A stretch of DNA of 64,000 bases, taken from contig NZ_JAATJT010000002.1 of NCBI RefSeq assembly GCF_011777505.1, positions 682,001-746,000 of the forward strand, read 5' to 3'. Below are positions 33,645 through 41,474 of this stretch, in pieces (the stretch's first letter is position 1; every line of letters starts with the position of its first letter). Below the pieces are notes generated by a model that did not search any database, had not been told where the DNA came from, and worked only from the letters and a program-made list of their open reading frames with translations. The DNA is from Gaetbulibacter sp. S0825 (GTDB lineage Bacteria; Bacteroidota; Bacteroidia; Flavobacteriales; Flavobacteriaceae). The translations under genes and the position numbers were made by a program.

Positions 33645-33974
33645 CTAGCTCAATATTTTTTTTAAGTATAAAAACATATTACGCTCCATAATATCATATT
33701 CACCATCGCTTAGAAACAATGTTTTAATATCTGTAAATAATGATTGAAGCTCATCTTCATTATAGTTATGGTCTTTTACGCCTTGAATTATTTTTTGAAG
33801 GCTTTGATAATCGTTATCCTCATCAAACTCATCATGAATTTTTTGAAATGTTTGCATATCAACCTTAGAAATAATGACGTTTTTTTCTGTATTAGCTTCG
33901 TCAAAATTTGAATGTGCAGTATATAACAATATATACGCTACTAATTCTTCTTTTGTCCAATGAGGTTGTTTCAT
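33645..33974 (-). CDS. Small acidic helical protein of unknown function
   Basis: I do not recognise this 109-residue protein. It is acidic and predicted all-helical, with an N-terminal 'HWTKEELVAYILLYTAHSNFD' segment and a C-terminal 'DGEYDIMERNMFLYLKKI'. The size and helical pattern recall TerB-like domains, but this is a weak impression. It sits between the sulfurtransferase (2 bp upstream) and N-formylglutamate amidohydrolase (3 bp downstream), so it is very probably part of the operon and may act with them. Confidence 0.75.
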   Translation of the reverse strand: MKQPHWTKEELVAYILLYTAHSNFDEANTEKNVIISKVDMQTFQKIHDEFDEDNDYQSLQKIIQGVKDHNYNEDELQSLFTDIKTLFLSDGEYDIMERNMFLYLKKILS

Positions 33975-33976
33975 GA

Positions 33977-34816
33977 TTATTCTGTTGTTAATGTTCCATA
34001 CTCAGTCCATGAACCATCATAAACTGAGATATCATGTTTTCCAATTAATTCTGCTCCAAGAGCTAAAATACATGCAGTAATTCCTGAGCCACAAGAAAAC
34101 ACTAGATGTTGCTCTTTTGCATTAATTGTTTCAAATTCTTTTTTAATAGCTTCTTTTGATTTGAAACAATATCCGTTTTCTAAAAGTTTTGAAAATGGAA
34201 TATTCACAGAGTTAGGTATACTTCCACTTCGTAAGCCTTCTCTTGGCTCTTGAGCTAGACCTTTAAATCGGTTTTCGGAGCGTGCATCAATAATCAAATG
34301 ATTTTTATTTTTTGAAGACTCCAGGATATCATCGAAAAATTTAAATTTCTCAGGGCTATATGTTGCAATAAAATTGCCTTTTGGTTTAGCATTGATTTTT
34401 TTTTCTTCAACATCATAACTAGCTGCCTTCCATTCTGGCAATCCTCCATCTAAAACCGCTACATTATCAAAGCCAAAAGCTTTGAATAGATACCGAACTC
34501 TAGCGCTTGAATAAACACCCTTATCATCATAAACTACAATTATACTATCAGTATTCACCCCAAGTTTTTGAGCTTCTCTGGTAAATTGTTGTTCTGAAGG
34601 CACCGTACTAGGAAAAGGTGCGCTTGTATCACTAAACACATGTTTTATGTCAAAATATTGTGCAGTAGGAATTTGTGAGTTTTCAATTTCATTATCGTTA
34701 GAAGTCACTTTATTCATACTTGCATCAAATATGAGCAAGTTTTTATCGGTTAAATGATTGTTCAACCATTCAACTGATACTAAAGGTTCTAGAGTAGATA
34801 AATTTGCCATAATCAT
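33977..34816 (-). CDS. Two-domain sulfurtransferase (rhodanese / mercaptopyruvate type)
   Basis: The 279-residue protein has two rhodanese domains. The first is inactive ('VLDGGLPEWKAASYD' near 128). The second has the active-site loop 'VFSCGSGITACILALG' with Cys near 245. The CGSG-T/I loop is nearer to 3-mercaptopyruvate than to thiosulfate sulfurtransferases. It would move sulfur to thiol or cyanide acceptors. ATG 34816 or 34810 are both possible starts. It lies in a tight minus-strand operon with DUF1704 and N-formylglutamate amidohydrolase. A CAGT repeat pair lies just upstream. Confidence 0.9.
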   Translation of the reverse strand: MIMANLSTLEPLVSVEWLNNHLTDKNLLIFDASMNKVTSNDNEIENSQIPTAQYFDIKHVFSDTSAPFPSTVPSEQQFTREAQKLGVNTDSIIVVYDDKGVYSSARVRYLFKAFGFDNVAVLDGGLPEWKAASYDVEEKKINAKPKGNFIATYSPEKFKFFDDILESSKNKNHLIIDARSENRFKGLAQEPREGLRSGSIPNSVNIPFSKLLENGYCFKSKEAIKKEFETINAKEQHLVFSCGSGITACILALGAELIGKHDISVYDGSWTEYGTLTTE

Positions 34817-34830
34817 TTAAATTTCTGGAT

Positions 34831-34845
34831 ACTGCTACTGCAACT
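34831..34845. repeat. Short ACTG repeat upstream of the sulfurtransferase
   Basis: ACTG at 34831 and 34837 (6-bp step), with AACT following. On the minus strand, toward the sulfurtransferase start, this reads CAGT. It matches the arrays at 19231 and 52724. Confidence 0.4.
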
Positions 34846-34861
34846 ATAAAACTCATACTAT

Positions 34862-35899
34862 TTAAGCTTCATCAACTGCTTTTCGCAATCTAGTGCGTCT
34901 ATCAAAAGCTTGCAGTTTATCAATCACTTTGCTTTCAAGAAAATCAATTACCTTTTCTTCAACTCTTATCTTTGGCTTGTAAACCTTATTTATGTAAGTA
35001 ATTCCGCCAGGAGACATCACGTTTACTTCAACAAGTTTACCGCCTATAACATCAATACCAACAAAATACAATCCGTCACTAACCAATTTTGGACCTATTT
35101 GTTTGCACAATGCTTTTTCTTCTTTAGTAAGTGTATGTTTTTGCACACTACCTCCAGCTGATACATTGGAACGATGATCGTCGGTTCCTGGAACACGCTT
35201 CATAGCTCCAACAGGTTCTCCATTAAGCAATAAAATTCTAACATCTCCTTGGTCTGCTCCTTCAATATAGTCCTGAAGAATTACATAATTTGAAGAACCA
35301 TCTGCTCCTGAAATATAGAAATCCAGTAAGGAGTTGATATTACTCATTGCCGATTTTTCAATAAGAATCACGCCTGAACCTCCAAAACCATTTAATGGTT
35401 TCAATATCATTTTATCTGCTTTTGATTCTTTTATTTGTTGAACTAAGTAGTCTTTGTTTTTGGATACGTGAGTTGCAGGTATAATATTACTATGCGCATC
35501 TCCAAAAGCTGCTGTGTATAATTTATTATTAGCTTCTCGCATACCACGAAGTGAGTTAATAATAAATACATCATCTTTTACAGAATCTAAAAAGTTCAAC
35601 ATTATTGGATCTAATGGAGGGTTTGCTCTGAAAAATATAGCATCAAAACCAGCCAGTGGCAACATCTCTTCACGTAGTTTTGCTTTATTATAGAATGCTT
35701 TTAAAGAACCAGGTACTTTATCCATTCTTCCAATAACAGTACAGAAAGCATTGGTTACACTATTTCTAATCGTTAAGTTTGCTGGAGAGCACATAGCGAC
35801 GCCATGACCACGTTTAGCACATTCTTTCATTAACGCTAAACTTGTATCGTTTTCTGCATCAATATCTTCCCAAGGGTACATTATAAAACAAACATTCAT
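34862..35899 (-). CDS. ATP-grasp ligase, glutathione synthase-like
   Basis: The 345-residue protein has the GshB-like layout: N-terminal 'MYPWEDIDAENDTSLALMKE', the glycine-rich ATP loop 'ILKPLNGFGGSGVILI' near 170, 'LLNGEPVGAMKRVPG' near 230 and the Mg-binding 'DVIGGKLVEVNVMSPGGI' near 285. It would form an amide bond between a carboxylate and an amine using ATP. True glutathione synthesis is doubtful: no gshA is near, and bshA in this window points to bacillithiol. It is separated by 45 bp from the sulfurtransferase and may head the operon. Confidence 0.85.
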   Translation of the reverse strand: MNVCFIMYPWEDIDAENDTSLALMKECAKRGHGVAMCSPANLTIRNSVTNAFCTVIGRMDKVPGSLKAFYNKAKLREEMLPLAGFDAIFFRANPPLDPIMLNFLDSVKDDVFIINSLRGMREANNKLYTAAFGDAHSNIIPATHVSKNKDYLVQQIKESKADKMILKPLNGFGGSGVILIEKSAMSNINSLLDFYISGADGSSNYVILQDYIEGADQGDVRILLLNGEPVGAMKRVPGTDDHRSNVSAGGSVQKHTLTKEEKALCKQIGPKLVSDGLYFVGIDVIGGKLVEVNVMSPGGITYINKVYKPKIRVEEKVIDFLESKVIDKLQAFDRRTRLRKAVDEA

Positions 35900-35934
35900 C
35901 TTCTTATATTTTAAATTCTTGAAACTTAATTTAA

Positions 35935-37260
35935 CTATTTTACTTCTTCGTAATGATCATCCCAATTCTGCACTTTTGGTTCACCAAGTTTCCCTACAGA
36001 TTTAGCAACTAACATTGACACCATGGCATCTCCTGTTACATTTACTACAGTTCTACACATATCAAGTGGTCTATCTACAGCAAAAATAAGGGCCAATCCT
36101 ATTGGTAATAATTCTGGTGGAAGACCAACAGATTCCAGTACTATAACTAACATTACCATTCCTGCTCCTGGGACAGCAGCACTACCAATGGATGCTAATA
36201 AGGCTGTTAAAACAATAGTAATCTGGTCGCCAAAAGTTAGGTCTAAACCTAATGCTTGAAAAATAAATACAGCGGCAACAGCTTGATATAAACTTGTTCC
36301 ATCCATATTTATGGTTGCTCCTACTGGAAGTACAAAGCTTGATACTTCCTTATCAACTCCTATGTGCTCTTCAACTCGTTCCATAGTTACAGGAAGTGTT
36401 GCAGCACTACTACTTGTGGAAAATGCCAATAATTGCGCAGGACTAACTTCTTTTAAGAACCAGAACGGATTTTTCTTTGTAACAGTAGCAACAATAACTG
36501 TATAAAAAACAATCATTAATGCAAGTCCAAGAAGCACAACTCCAGCATACTGTGCTAATGCAACTAAAATATCTGGGTCATCTGAAGACACCACAACGCT
36601 TGCTAAAAGAGCAAACACTGCGTAAGGTGCTGTTAGCATTATTAAGTCTACCATTTTTAACACCACATCGTTGAGCGAATCAAAGAGATTTTTTAAGGGT
36701 TCAGCTCTTTTTTCTCCAATTAACAACATTGATATCCCTAAAAATATTGAGAAGAAAATCACTTGAAGCATCAAACCATTTTCACTCATTGCTTTAAAGG
36801 CGTTGTCTGGCACCATATCTTCCAAAAACTGTAATGGTCCACTCTCTACTTGTTTAGAAGCCTCAGCAATTTTACCTTGTACACTGCTGTTATCTTTATA
36901 AGTACTTGAAAGTTTTTCAATAGTTTCTTCCGAAACTCCATCACCTGGTTGTAATACATTTACTACCATTAACCCAATAGAAATAGCAATTACAGTTGTT
37001 ATAACGTAAGTGATAATAGTACGAATACCTATACTTTTAAATTTTGAAATATCTTTTAAATCTGAAATTCCTTTTATTAAAGAAGCTAATATTAATGGAA
37101 TAGCAATCAATTTTAATAGCTTAACAAAAATGCTACCTAGAGGTTTTATCCAATCGTCAGTAAACTCTTTTCCTCCATCAATTTGTAGCATGATGAAACC
37201 AAAGATGAGACCAATAAGCATCCCTATTAAAATTTGCCAATGTAGTGCTAGTTTTTTCAT
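35935..37260 (-). CDS. Dicarboxylate/amino acid:cation symporter (DAACS family)
   Basis: The 441-residue protein has eight or so membrane helices and the DAACS signatures: the serine-rich re-entrant loop 'AFSTSSSAATLPVTMERVEEH' near 280 and 'GATINMDGTSLYQAVAAVF' near 310, followed by 'FAVDRPLDMCRTVVNVTGD' near 395. It takes up glutamate, aspartate or C4-dicarboxylates with Na+ or H+. A soluble insert of about 40 residues (GVSEETIEKLSSTYKDNS) lies between early helices. Its start is 5 bp after the aroC stop codon, so co-transcription is likely. Confidence 0.93.
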   Translation of the reverse strand: MKKLALHWQILIGMLIGLIFGFIMLQIDGGKEFTDDWIKPLGSIFVKLLKLIAIPLILASLIKGISDLKDISKFKSIGIRTIITYVITTVIAISIGLMVVNVLQPGDGVSEETIEKLSSTYKDNSSVQGKIAEASKQVESGPLQFLEDMVPDNAFKAMSENGLMLQVIFFSIFLGISMLLIGEKRAEPLKNLFDSLNDVVLKMVDLIMLTAPYAVFALLASVVVSSDDPDILVALAQYAGVVLLGLALMIVFYTVIVATVTKKNPFWFLKEVSPAQLLAFSTSSSAATLPVTMERVEEHIGVDKEVSSFVLPVGATINMDGTSLYQAVAAVFIFQALGLDLTFGDQITIVLTALLASIGSAAVPGAGMVMLVIVLESVGLPPELLPIGLALIFAVDRPLDMCRTVVNVTGDAMVSMLVAKSVGKLGEPKVQNWDDHYEEVK

Positions 37261-37265
37261 ATATC

Positions 37266-38330
37266 CTATAGTTTAGTAATCTTATTCAATAAATAATAAT
37301 CTGCCAATACTAAAGCTGCCATAGCCTCAACAATAGGCACAGCTCTAGGGACGACACATGGATCGTGACGTCCTTTCCCTTGCATTTCCAACTCATTTCC
37401 TTTTGCATCGATGGTTTGTTGTTTTTGCATAATGGTTGCAACAGGTTTAAAGGCAACTCGAAAATAAATATCTTCTCCATTACTTATACCTCCTTGAATA
37501 CCGCCAGACAGGTTTGTTTTAGTACTTCCATCTGAATTAAAAATATCGTTGTGTTCGCTCCCTTTCATTTCTACACCACAAAATCCACTGCCATATTCAA
37601 ATCCCTTTACGGCATTTATAGAAAGCATAGCTTTACCTAATTCTGCATGCAACCTATCAAAAACAGGTTCGCCTAATCCAACAGGAACATTTTGCAAAAC
37701 ACAAGTCACCGTTCCGCCAATGGTATCGCCCTCTTTTTTAATGTCTTTAATAAGAGTAATCATTTTTTCGGCTACTGCTTCATCTGGACAACGAACAGCA
37801 TTAGATTCAATTTTTGAAAAATCTAAATCCTGATACGGTTGGTTGATGTTTATTTTTCCAACTGAAGATGTAAATGCATTTATTTTTACGTCTTTAAGCA
37901 ATTGCTTAGCAATCGCTCCAGCTACAACCCGACATGCTGTTTCTCTTGCAGAACTTCGTCCTCCACCTCTATAATCACGCACGCCATATTTTTGGTCGTA
38001 TGTATAATCTGCGTGACTTGGTCTATACACATCTTTTATATGAGAGTAATCTTTAGATTTTTGATTAGCATTTTTAATGACAAACCCTATTGGAGTTCCC
38101 GTAGTTTGACCTTCAAAAATTCCAGATAAAAATTCAACTGTGTCAGGCTCTTTGCGCTGTGTTACAATTTTAGATTGTCCAGGTTTACGTCTATTCATTT
38201 CATGCTGGATAGCATCAAAATCTAATTTAAGCCCTGCAGGACAACCATCTATTACACCTCCAATGGCTATTCCATGAGATTCACCATAGGTAGAGAGTTT
38301 AAATAAATTACCGAAAGAATTTCCAGCCAT
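37266..38330 (-). CDS. aroC: Chorismate synthase
   Basis: The 354-residue enzyme makes chorismate, the last step of the shikimate pathway, using reduced FMN. All three signatures are seen: '[18 protein letters not shown]' at 15-32, '[20 protein letters not shown]' near 125, and '[24 protein letters not shown]' near 320. Length is normal. It heads a two-gene minus-strand unit with the DAACS symporter. No other aro genes lie in the window. Confidence 0.97.
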   Translation of the reverse strand: MAGNSFGNLFKLSTYGESHGIAIGGVIDGCPAGLKLDFDAIQHEMNRRKPGQSKIVTQRKEPDTVEFLSGIFEGQTTGTPIGFVIKNANQKSKDYSHIKDVYRPSHADYTYDQKYGVRDYRGGGRSSARETACRVVAGAIAKQLLKDVKINAFTSSVGKININQPYQDLDFSKIESNAVRCPDEAVAEKMITLIKDIKKEGDTIGGTVTCVLQNVPVGLGEPVFDRLHAELGKAMLSINAVKGFEYGSGFCGVEMKGSEHNDIFNSDGSTKTNLSGGIQGGISNGEDIYFRVAFKPVATIMQKQQTIDAKGNELEMQGKGRHDPCVVPRAVPIVEAMAALVLADYYLLNKITKL

Positions 38331-38515
38331 TAATTATGTATTCTTATTAGTTAGTTTCGCTAATGTAATTGTATTATTAGAGAAACAAAAATGGATTTTA
38401 ATTATTAGCCATATTTATTGATGATTTTTTGGCAAATTTCAATATTGGCATAATATTAGCGTTATAGATTTATATTTTTTATCAAAATAATTACTTTTAC
38501 AAAAACTTAAAAATT

Positions 38516-39001
38516 ATGAAAAAATTATTTTTATTATCATTGACTTTATTTGGGTTTGCATTTACTGCACAAGCACAAGACATCTCAGATCATGCCATAG
38601 GATTACGACTAGGCGATAGTGATGGTTTTGGTGCTGAAATTTCCTATCAACTCGGTTTAAGCGATTCGAATAGATTAGAATTTGGTTTAGGCTGGAGAGA
38701 TGGCAAGAATTATAGTGCTTTAAGAGCTGTTGGGTTGTACCAATGGGTAATGCCGCTTGATGGAAACTTCAACTGGTACACTGGTGTTGGTGGTGGTTTT
38801 GCTTCTTATAGCTTAGACAATGCAGCACCTGGAGTGGACGACAGTAGTACTTCCTTATTAGTTGCTGGTAATATAGGGATTGAATATGATTTTGATATTC
38901 CATTACTTATATCTTTAGATTTTAGACCAGAACTTGGTTTTGGAGATATAAATGATGATTTAGATTTTGATATCGCCTTAGGGTTACGTTATCAATTCTA
39001 A
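38516..39001 (+). CDS. Small outer-membrane beta-barrel protein
   Basis: The 161-residue protein has a signal peptide (MKKLFLLSLTLFGFAFTAQAQ) and a mature part made of alternating polar/hydrophobic strands rich in Gly and aromatic residues (RLEFGLGWRDG, FNWYTGVGGGFASYS, LRYQF at the end). It ends in Phe, as barrel proteins do. It resembles the OmpA/OmpX-like 'outer membrane beta-barrel' family with about eight strands. It is monocistronic, with a strong terminator after it. Confidence 0.8.
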   Translation: MKKLFLLSLTLFGFAFTAQAQDISDHAIGLRLGDSDGFGAEISYQLGLSDSNRLEFGLGWRDGKNYSALRAVGLYQWVMPLDGNFNWYTGVGGGFASYSLDNAAPGVDDSSTSLLVAGNIGIEYDFDIPLLISLDFRPELGFGDINDDLDFDIALGLRYQF

Positions 39002-39024
39002 TAGTAAATAGATATTAAATTATT

Positions 39025-39055
39025 AAAGACCACTTAGCAAAGTGGTCTTTTTTTT
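39025..39055 (+). terminator. Intrinsic terminator after the barrel protein gene
   Basis: AAAGACCACTT (39025-39035) pairs perfectly with AAGTGGTCTTT (39040-39050); a run of T follows to 39055. Confidence 0.9.
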
Positions 39056-39123
39056 AACTAAAAATGCAATAGATTTAAAAAACCTCGTCTTTACAATTGA
39101 AGACCTGTTTTAAAAGGCGTTAA

Positions 39124-39660
39124 ATGACCCATCAATCAGAAAACAATAAAAAACTTAAAGACTTTTTTGGAAAAGAATATCAATCTCTTAAAGTTTTTGT
39201 CAATTCAAGAATTAAGGCAACTGCCAGTCGTGATGCCGAAGATATAATTCAGGATGTGGCTTTAAAATTGTTTGCTGGAGCTGATAGATATTCGCCCATA
39301 AATAATGTAGCTGGATTTGTATACAATTCAATAAAAAACAAAATTATTGATGTTATGCGATCTAAGAAGTATAATTATAGTTATGAAAATAATGCAGAAA
39401 TTAAGCTGCAAGAATTGGCAGAAATGGTATATGATACGGCAGAAAACCCTTATAGCGAAGAAATGAATTATGTACTAAAGAAGGCAATCATTAATCTAAA
39501 ACCTGAGTATAGAGATATTATTATAGCAATTGACTTTGAAGGATATAGTTATAAAGAAATATCATTAGAAACTGGAATACCTAAAGGCACTTTAATGTCT
39601 AGAAGACATAGAGCCATAGGCATACTTTATAAGAAATTAGAAACAAAAAATATTAATTAA
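39124..39660 (+). CDS. ECF-type RNA polymerase sigma factor
   Basis: The 178-residue protein has sigma-70 region 2 ('SRDAEDIIQDVALKLFAGADRY', then 'FVYNSIKNKIIDVMRSKK') and region 4 ('LKPEYRDIIIAIDFEGYSYKEISLETGIPKGTLMSRRHRAI' in pieces, about 115-165), with no region 1 or 3, as in ECF factors. It heads a compact plus-strand operon with a small membrane protein (12 bp) and a small soluble protein (6 bp). The membrane protein could act as the signal sensor or anti-sigma. A short inverted repeat (GTCTT/AAGAC, 39087-39104) lies just upstream. Confidence 0.9.
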   Translation: MTHQSENNKKLKDFFGKEYQSLKVFVNSRIKATASRDAEDIIQDVALKLFAGADRYSPINNVAGFVYNSIKNKIIDVMRSKKYNYSYENNAEIKLQELAEMVYDTAENPYSEEMNYVLKKAIINLKPEYRDIIIAIDFEGYSYKEISLETGIPKGTLMSRRHRAIGILYKKLETKNIN

Positions 39661-39672
39661 AAAGAGAATACA

Positions 39673-40077
39673 ATGACAAATTTTTTCAATCATAAGTTAA
39701 GAGGAAGATCTCCTGGGGAAATTGCAGGATTGATAATACTAGCAATTATAGGAATATCTGGACTTGCCATTCTTTTTGGTTTTATAATAATGTGGCTGTG
39801 GAACTGGTTAATGCCTGAGCTTTTTGGCTTAACAACAATAACTTATTGGCAGGGAGTTGGGCTGTTTATACTTTTTAAAATCCTTACTGGAAGTTGTGGT
39901 AGCAGTAGCTGTGATTCATCAAAAGATTTGAAATCAGATTGCAAAACCGATTCTAAAACAAGTTTTTCAAAATGGAAGCACTATGACAAATTTTGGAAAG
40001 AAGAAGGAGACATGCTTTACAAACAGTATGTTGAACGCCAAAACAATGATAATAAGGAAGATAATTCAATTGAATAG
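39673..40077 (+). CDS. Two-span membrane protein with Cys-rich cytosolic tail, in the sigma operon
   Basis: The 134-residue protein has two membrane segments (about 15-45 and 55-75; 'IIMWLWNWLMPELFGL' between them, 'GVGLFILFKILTG' in the second). They are followed by a cysteine cluster (GSCGSSSCDSSKDLKSDC) and a charged tail (KWKHYDKFWKEE). The 'NWLMPELFGL' element recurs, to my memory, in Bacteroidota proteins encoded beside ECF sigma factors. It is not a classic zinc anti-sigma protein, but three closely spaced cysteines could bind metal or sense redox state. Function unknown. Confidence 0.75.
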   Translation: MTNFFNHKLRGRSPGEIAGLIILAIIGISGLAILFGFIIMWLWNWLMPELFGLTTITYWQGVGLFILFKILTGSCGSSSCDSSKDLKSDCKTDSKTSFSKWKHYDKFWKEEGDMLYKQYVERQNNDNKEDNSIE

Positions 40078-40083
40078 TAGTAA

Positions 40084-40317
40084 ATGCTTAAAAACATGAA
40101 AAAAGTATTAATATTTAGAACAAATATCGAAACCCAAAAAAGTGTTGAAGCAATACAAATGCTATTTAATAATCAATCTAGCATTATTAATTGGTCAATA
40201 GATTTAGAAGATATTGACAAAGTATTAAAAGTTAAGATTACTGATACATTAAATGAAAATGATGTAAAAAACTTGGTTAAGGTAAAAGGCTTCTATTGCG
40301 AAGCCTTGCCAGATTAA
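40084..40317 (+). CDS. Small ferredoxin-like-fold protein, HMA-like without CxxC
   Basis: The 77-residue protein (or 73 from ATG 40096, MKKVLIFRTNIET) has a beta-alpha-beta-beta-alpha-beta pattern like heavy-metal-associated domains. The metal-binding CxxC is replaced by 'TNIETQ', so it should not bind metal in the usual way. It is the third gene of the ECF sigma operon, 6 bp after the Cys-rich membrane protein. Its last codons form part of a hairpin that could stop the convergent bshA transcript. Confidence 0.65.
   Translation: MLKNMKKVLIFRTNIETQKSVEAIQMLFNNQSSIINWSIDLEDIDKVLKVKITDTLNENDVKNLVKVKGFYCEALPD
40284..40307 (-). terminator. Possible terminator of the bshA transcript, inside the convergent gene end
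   Basis: AAGGCTTC (40286-40293) pairs with GAAGCCTT (40300-40307). On the minus strand a short TTTT follows. It overlaps coding sequence of the small HMA-like protein, so confidence is low. Confidence 0.35.
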
Positions 40318-40333
40318 AGTTCTATAATTGATG

Positions 40334-41470
40334 TTAAATTGACACACATCTAGTTAGTGCTTGCCTATAAATTTCTTCGTAATGTGGTACTATAGCATGA
40401 AGATCGAATTGCATAGCCTCTCTTTTAGCGTTGTCCTTAAATTCAGCTAAGACAGCTTCATCTTTAAGGATTTTCAATGCATTTGTAGTCATATCTTCAA
40501 TATCGCCTACATTACTTAAATACCCAGATACACCATGTTTATTTACCTCAGGAATTCCTCCTGTATTACTTGATATAACAGGGACACCTGATGCCATGGC
40601 TTCTAAAGCAGCTAGTCCAAAACTTTCAGTTTGAGATGGCAATAAAAATAAATCACTAAAGCATAGTATTTTATCAATTTCGCTGCTATTCCCCAAAAAC
40701 TTAACCTTATCTTCAATTCCTAATTTTTCACATAGTCTTTCTGCTGGTTCTTTTTCTGGACCTTCACCAACCATCATTAGTGTTGCAGGTATCTCTTTCT
40801 GAATATTGTTAAAAATATGAATAACATCATCAATTCGTTTTACCTCTCTAAAGTTGCTAATATGTGTAACTACCTTTTCATTTTCATTTGCTAACATAGC
40901 TCGTTGACAATCCGTAAAATGATTTACATGCCTTTCTAGGTCAATAAAGTTTGGTACTACTTGTATGTCATTTTTAATATTGAACAACCTTAAGGTATCT
41001 TCTTTTAAACTTTGAGACACTGAGGTTACTGCATCTGATTTGTTAATACTAAATTCAACTGCAGTTTTGTAAAATGGATGACTCCCAACAAGCGTAATAT
41101 CTGTACCGTGAAGTGTTGTCACTATTGGCAATTCTATACCTTCTTCGTGCAACATTTTTTTGGCCATATACGCAGCATAAGCATGCGGAATAGCATAGTG
41201 CACATGCAACACATCTATGTTATGAAGCTTTACTGTATCTACTAATTTACTTGAAAGAGCCAACTCATAAGGTTGGTAAAGAAATAGTGGATATTCTGGT
41301 ACATTTACTTCATGAAAATGAACATTATGACTTAATAAATCCAACCTCACAGGTTGACTATAGGTTATAAAATGTACCTCGTGTCCTCGCTTAGATAGTT
41401 CTAAACCCAATTCTGTGGCTACTACACCACTACCTCCAAAGGTTGGGTAGCAAACTATACCTATTATCAT
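40334..41470 (-). CDS. bshA: N-acetyl-alpha-D-glucosaminyl L-malate synthase (bacillithiol synthesis)
   Basis: From ATG 41470 the product has 378 residues (MIIGIVCYPTFGGSGVVATELG), the exact BshA N-terminus. The frame is open to a TTG at 41485, which would overlap the preceding gene by 11 bp. GT4 glycosyltransferase features follow: 'HVHYAIPHAYAAYMAKK' near 95, 'VPNFIDLERH' near 172, and the donor-site 'LPSQTESFGLAALEAMASGVPVI' near 280. It joins UDP-GlcNAc and malate, the first step to bacillithiol. No bshB or bshC lies nearby. Confidence 0.95.
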   Translation of the reverse strand: MIIGIVCYPTFGGSGVVATELGLELSKRGHEVHFITYSQPVRLDLLSHNVHFHEVNVPEYPLFLYQPYELALSSKLVDTVKLHNIDVLHVHYAIPHAYAAYMAKKMLHEEGIELPIVTTLHGTDITLVGSHPFYKTAVEFSINKSDAVTSVSQSLKEDTLRLFNIKNDIQVVPNFIDLERHVNHFTDCQRAMLANENEKVVTHISNFREVKRIDDVIHIFNNIQKEIPATLMMVGEGPEKEPAERLCEKLGIEDKVKFLGNSSEIDKILCFSDLFLLPSQTESFGLAALEAMASGVPVISSNTGGIPEVNKHGVSGYLSNVGDIEDMTTNALKILKDEAVLAEFKDNAKREAMQFDLHAIVPHYEEIYRQALTRCVSI

Positions 41471-41474
41471 TTTT

